Source of the DNA: Proteles cristata cristata
Taxonomy: Eukaryota; Chordata; Mammalia; Carnivora; Hyaenidae
Length of the DNA stretch: 64,000 bases
Direction of reading: 5' to 3'
Assembly: GCA_017311185.1 (NCBI GenBank)
Contig: JAESUZ010005465.1
Coordinates: 62,001 to 126,000 of the forward strand
Part shown: positions 61,498-64,000 of the stretch, piece after piece
How positions within the stretch are numbered: position 1 is the stretch's first letter
How the letters are laid out: each line of letters starts with the position of its first letter
Notes under the pieces: generated by a model
Database searches by the model: none
Told to the model about the DNA's origin: nothing
The model's input: the letters and a program-made list of their open reading frames with translations, nothing else
Made by a program: the position numbers and the translations under genes

Positions 61498-61940
61498 CTG
61501 TACCAGTGTTCTCCAGAGAAACAGAGACAGTAGAATATATATATGATAGTTGGCATATATGTATATATTATATATATGTATATTATATTTTTATATACAT
61601 ACGAATATTTTAAGGAATTGGCTTATGCATTTAGGGGGGCTGGCAAGTCCAAAATCAGTAAGGCTGGCAGACTGGAAAGTCGACAGAAGTTGACGTTGAC
61701 TTTGCAGTCTTGAATAACAGTTTCATCTCTGGGAAACCTCAGTTTGGTTCTTAAGGTCTTCCAACTGATTGGATGAGGCCCACTCACATTACCAAGAGCA
61801 ATCTCCCTGATTAAAGTTAGCTGATTGTAGATATTAGCTCCATCTACAAAATACTTTCATAGAAACACCTAGATTAGACTTGATTAGATCACCTCGCTTA
61901 GCCAAATTGACACATAAAACTCATCATTGCATATACTAAC
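61498..61940. repeat. Interspersed repeat, family not named
   Basis: CAGTGTTCTCCAGAGAAACA, a TA-rich run, AAGGAATTGGCTTATGC and CAAATTGACACATAAAAC are well-known mammalian repeat phrases, but I cannot name the family safely. Confidence 0.45.
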
Positions 61941-61979
61941 CTTCTTCCACTATTTGAGCACCTCCAAGCTATCATACAT

Positions 61980-62637
61980 TATCTTTTTACTGCTTGAAAC
62001 ACTCCCCTAACCCAGAAACACACACACACTTTACACACACACACTTTACACTTTGCCTGGACAACTTCTACTTATCTTCAAATGTCAGTCTAGACATGAA
62101 TTTTCTTAGGAGCACTTGCCCAGTGCCCCAACTCCTCATTCCCTGACATTTCCCAGTGTAATGGTAGCATCTTTTAATTCCCCATCTATGTCTCTAACCA
62201 CATAATATTTTCCAAATATTATGTTAGATTCTTTTATTTTCTCCTATTGAGTTTCATATCAAACTTCTTTTTTATTTTTAATGTTTTATTTATTTCTAGG
62301 AGAGAGAGAGAGAGACAGCATGAGGAGGGGAGGGTCAGAGAGAGAGAGAGTCACAGACTGAAACAGGCTCCAGGCTCTGAGTTGGCAGTCAGCACAGAGC
62401 CCGACAAAGGGCTCGAACCCACAAACCGCGAGATCATGACCTAAGCGAAAGTCGGACGCTCAACCGACTAAGCCACCCAGGCGCCCCTCATATCAAACTT
62501 CTTGAGTCTATTTCCTAATAGACTCTAAACTCCAAAAGGATGTTACCCATAAATGTTAACCATCTTGCTTTTAACCTGGCACTGGTTATTAAATTCTGGA
62601 ATAGGTCTTCAGTACACAATTTTGAATGAATAATCAT
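61980..62637 (+). mobile_element. L2 element (3' region)
   Basis: L2-like text GCCTGGACAACTTCTACTTA to CTTGAGTCTATTTCC and a GGCACTGGTTATTAAATTC ending, split by the SINE at 62,270. Confidence 0.55.
62270..62487 (-). repeat. Young SINEC with perfect 16-bp duplication
   Basis: TCATATCAAACTTCTT is at 62,254-62,269 and 62,488-62,503; head intact (GCCACCCAGGCGCCCC). Confidence 0.93.
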
Positions 62638-63390
62638 TTTTTTAATATTTTTTATTTATTCTAAAATAAATAAATATTATTTATTTATTTTATTTCTTTC
62701 TAGAAGAGAGAGAGAGACAGCGTGAGCAGGGGAGGGTCAGAGAGAGAGGGAGTCACAGACTGAAACAGGCTCTAGGCTCTGAGCTGGCAGTCAGCACAGA
62801 GCCCGACGTGGGGCTCGAACCCATGAACGGTGAGATCATGACCTAAGCGAAAGTCGGACGCTTAACCAACTAAGCCACCCAGGCGCCCCCATTTTTTTTA
62901 AAACTATAATTTATTGTCAAGTTGGCTTACAGACAACACCCAGTGCTCATCCCAACAAGTGCCCTCCTCAATGCCCATCACCCACTTTTCCCTCTCTTCC
63001 ACCCCCATCAACCCTCAATTTGTTCTCTGTATTTAAGAGTTTCTTGTGGTTTGCCTTCCCTCTCTCTCTATTTGTAACTATTTTTCCTCCATCTCTTCCC
63101 CCATGGTCTTCTGTTAAGTTTCTCAAGATCCACATATGAATGAAAACATGATATCTGTCTTTCTCTGACTGACTTATTTCACTTAGCATAATACCCTCCA
63201 GTTCCATCCACGTTGCTGCCGGCAGGATTTCATTCTTTCTCATTGTCAGGTAGTACCCCAATGTTTATGGCAGCACTTTCAATAATAGCCAAATCATAGA
63301 AAGAGTCTTAATGTCCATCAACTGATGAATGGATAAAGAAGATGTGGTTTACATACACAATAGAATACTACTTGGCAGTGAGAAAGAATA
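62638..63390 (-). mobile_element. LINE-1 with 5' inversion, carrying a SINE in its tail
   Basis: 62,890-63,254 is a minus-strand LINE-1 3' end. From about 63,255 to 63,390 the adjoining LINE-1 segment lies on the plus strand. GAATAATCA flanks the whole (about 62,629 and 63,386). The SINE at 62,645-62,889 sits in its A-rich tail. Confidence 0.75.
62645..62889 (-). repeat. SINEC inside LINE-1 tail
   Basis: TTTATTTCTTTCTAGAAGAG to GCCACCCAGGCGCCCC. Confidence 0.9.
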
Positions 63391-64000
63391 ATCAACTTAA
63401 TTAGTCAATAAAACCATGAAAATGTCTCTGTGTGTTAAATGAATAAAGCGATGATCAAAAAATGTATCTTCCTTAATAATAATGATGTTGTACAGGAAGA
63501 CTGCAGAAAAAAATAATAAAATTTTCTTCTCATTGCTATCATGATTCAATTGAATGTTACTTCCATTCATAACATGAGGAACAGAGTACAGTATCAGCCA
63601 TTTGATGGCATGTGGGATGGTAAGGGAATAATTAGTGGGCATGAGTTATTTAGACTGCAAAAATATCCAGAAATTTCCAGAGTTCTCATGCCAGCAGAGA
63701 AGCACTGGCATACAATTTAAATATGAGCACAGTCTGACATTTCTGAATGTCTGACTGAGTTCACTGTCTGAATCTGTGCTAAATTTAGAGCCATCGTGTT
63801 GAAACTAACAGATAAGTAGAAATGTGCTAGTCTGGTGTGTATACCTCTCTTGAGCTCTTTCACCAGAATGTAAGGGTGAGGTATGACAGTTTTCAAATTT
63901 GATTTTTCACATACTTGCAAGAGAATCTAGAGAGTCAGTCTAATTTATAAATCCTATATAATTGTTAAAAATATGATACCTATGCCGTGCAAAAGCTTTT
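63391..64000. other. No gene recognised; a LINE-1 may begin at the edge
   Basis: The last 20 bases (GCCGTGCAAAAGCTTTT) match the LINE-1 ORF2 text seen at 21,593 and 41,268, so a minus-strand LINE-1 may continue beyond the window. Confidence 0.35.

Overview
This is mammalian nuclear DNA, almost certainly from a cat-family (feliform) carnivore. About forty copies of a tRNA-Lys-derived SINE of the feline SINEC type are present. They share a head reading GGCGCCTGGGTGGCTCAG, a CT-rich body and an AATAAATAAA tail. LINE-1 fragments of several ages, MaLR-type LTRs, ERV remnants, L2/MIR fossils and microsatellites make up much of the rest. There are no bacterial-type genes, operons or CRISPR arrays, and no intact multi-domain gene lies inside the window. 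All gene content is single exons or exon relics.

Region by region. (1) 1-390: last coding exon (+), stop codon and poly(A) signals of a WC1-type scavenger receptor gene whose body lies to the left. (2) 1.0-1.5 kb: a group B SRCR exon on the minus strand, broken by a one-base deletion and a damaged donor, with a possible 42-nt exon upstream. (3) About 4.1-8.4 kb, 23.5-30.6 kb and 33.5-39.8 kb: three diverged direct copies (units A, B, C) of one module. Each holds an exon for a membrane helix, short downstream exons, and a final coding exon that stays open in the same phase in all three copies, followed by AATAAA about 100 nt after the stop. B and C are the closer pair, about 9-10 kb apart. (4) 11.8-18.4 kb: old plus-strand LINE-1 sequence riddled with SINEs. 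(5) 20.6-23.3 kb: a younger 5'-truncated minus-strand LINE-1 with perfect 17-bp target-site duplications. (6) 40-54 kb: LINE-1 ends, SINEs, MaLR LTRs and unassigned unique DNA. (7) 55.2-55.5 kb: a second decayed minus-strand SRCR exon. (8) 56-64 kb: L2, a degraded ERV pol region, SINEs and a twin-primed (inverted) LINE-1.

The window looks like the ragged edge of a scavenger-receptor (WC1/CD163L1/SCART-like) cluster. It holds the 3' end of one gene, two dead SRCR exons in the opposite orientation, and a three-copy family of membrane-plus-tail modules that may be orphan 3' ends of related receptor genes or a separate fast-evolving family. Most short ORFs elsewhere are translations of SINEs or LINE-1.
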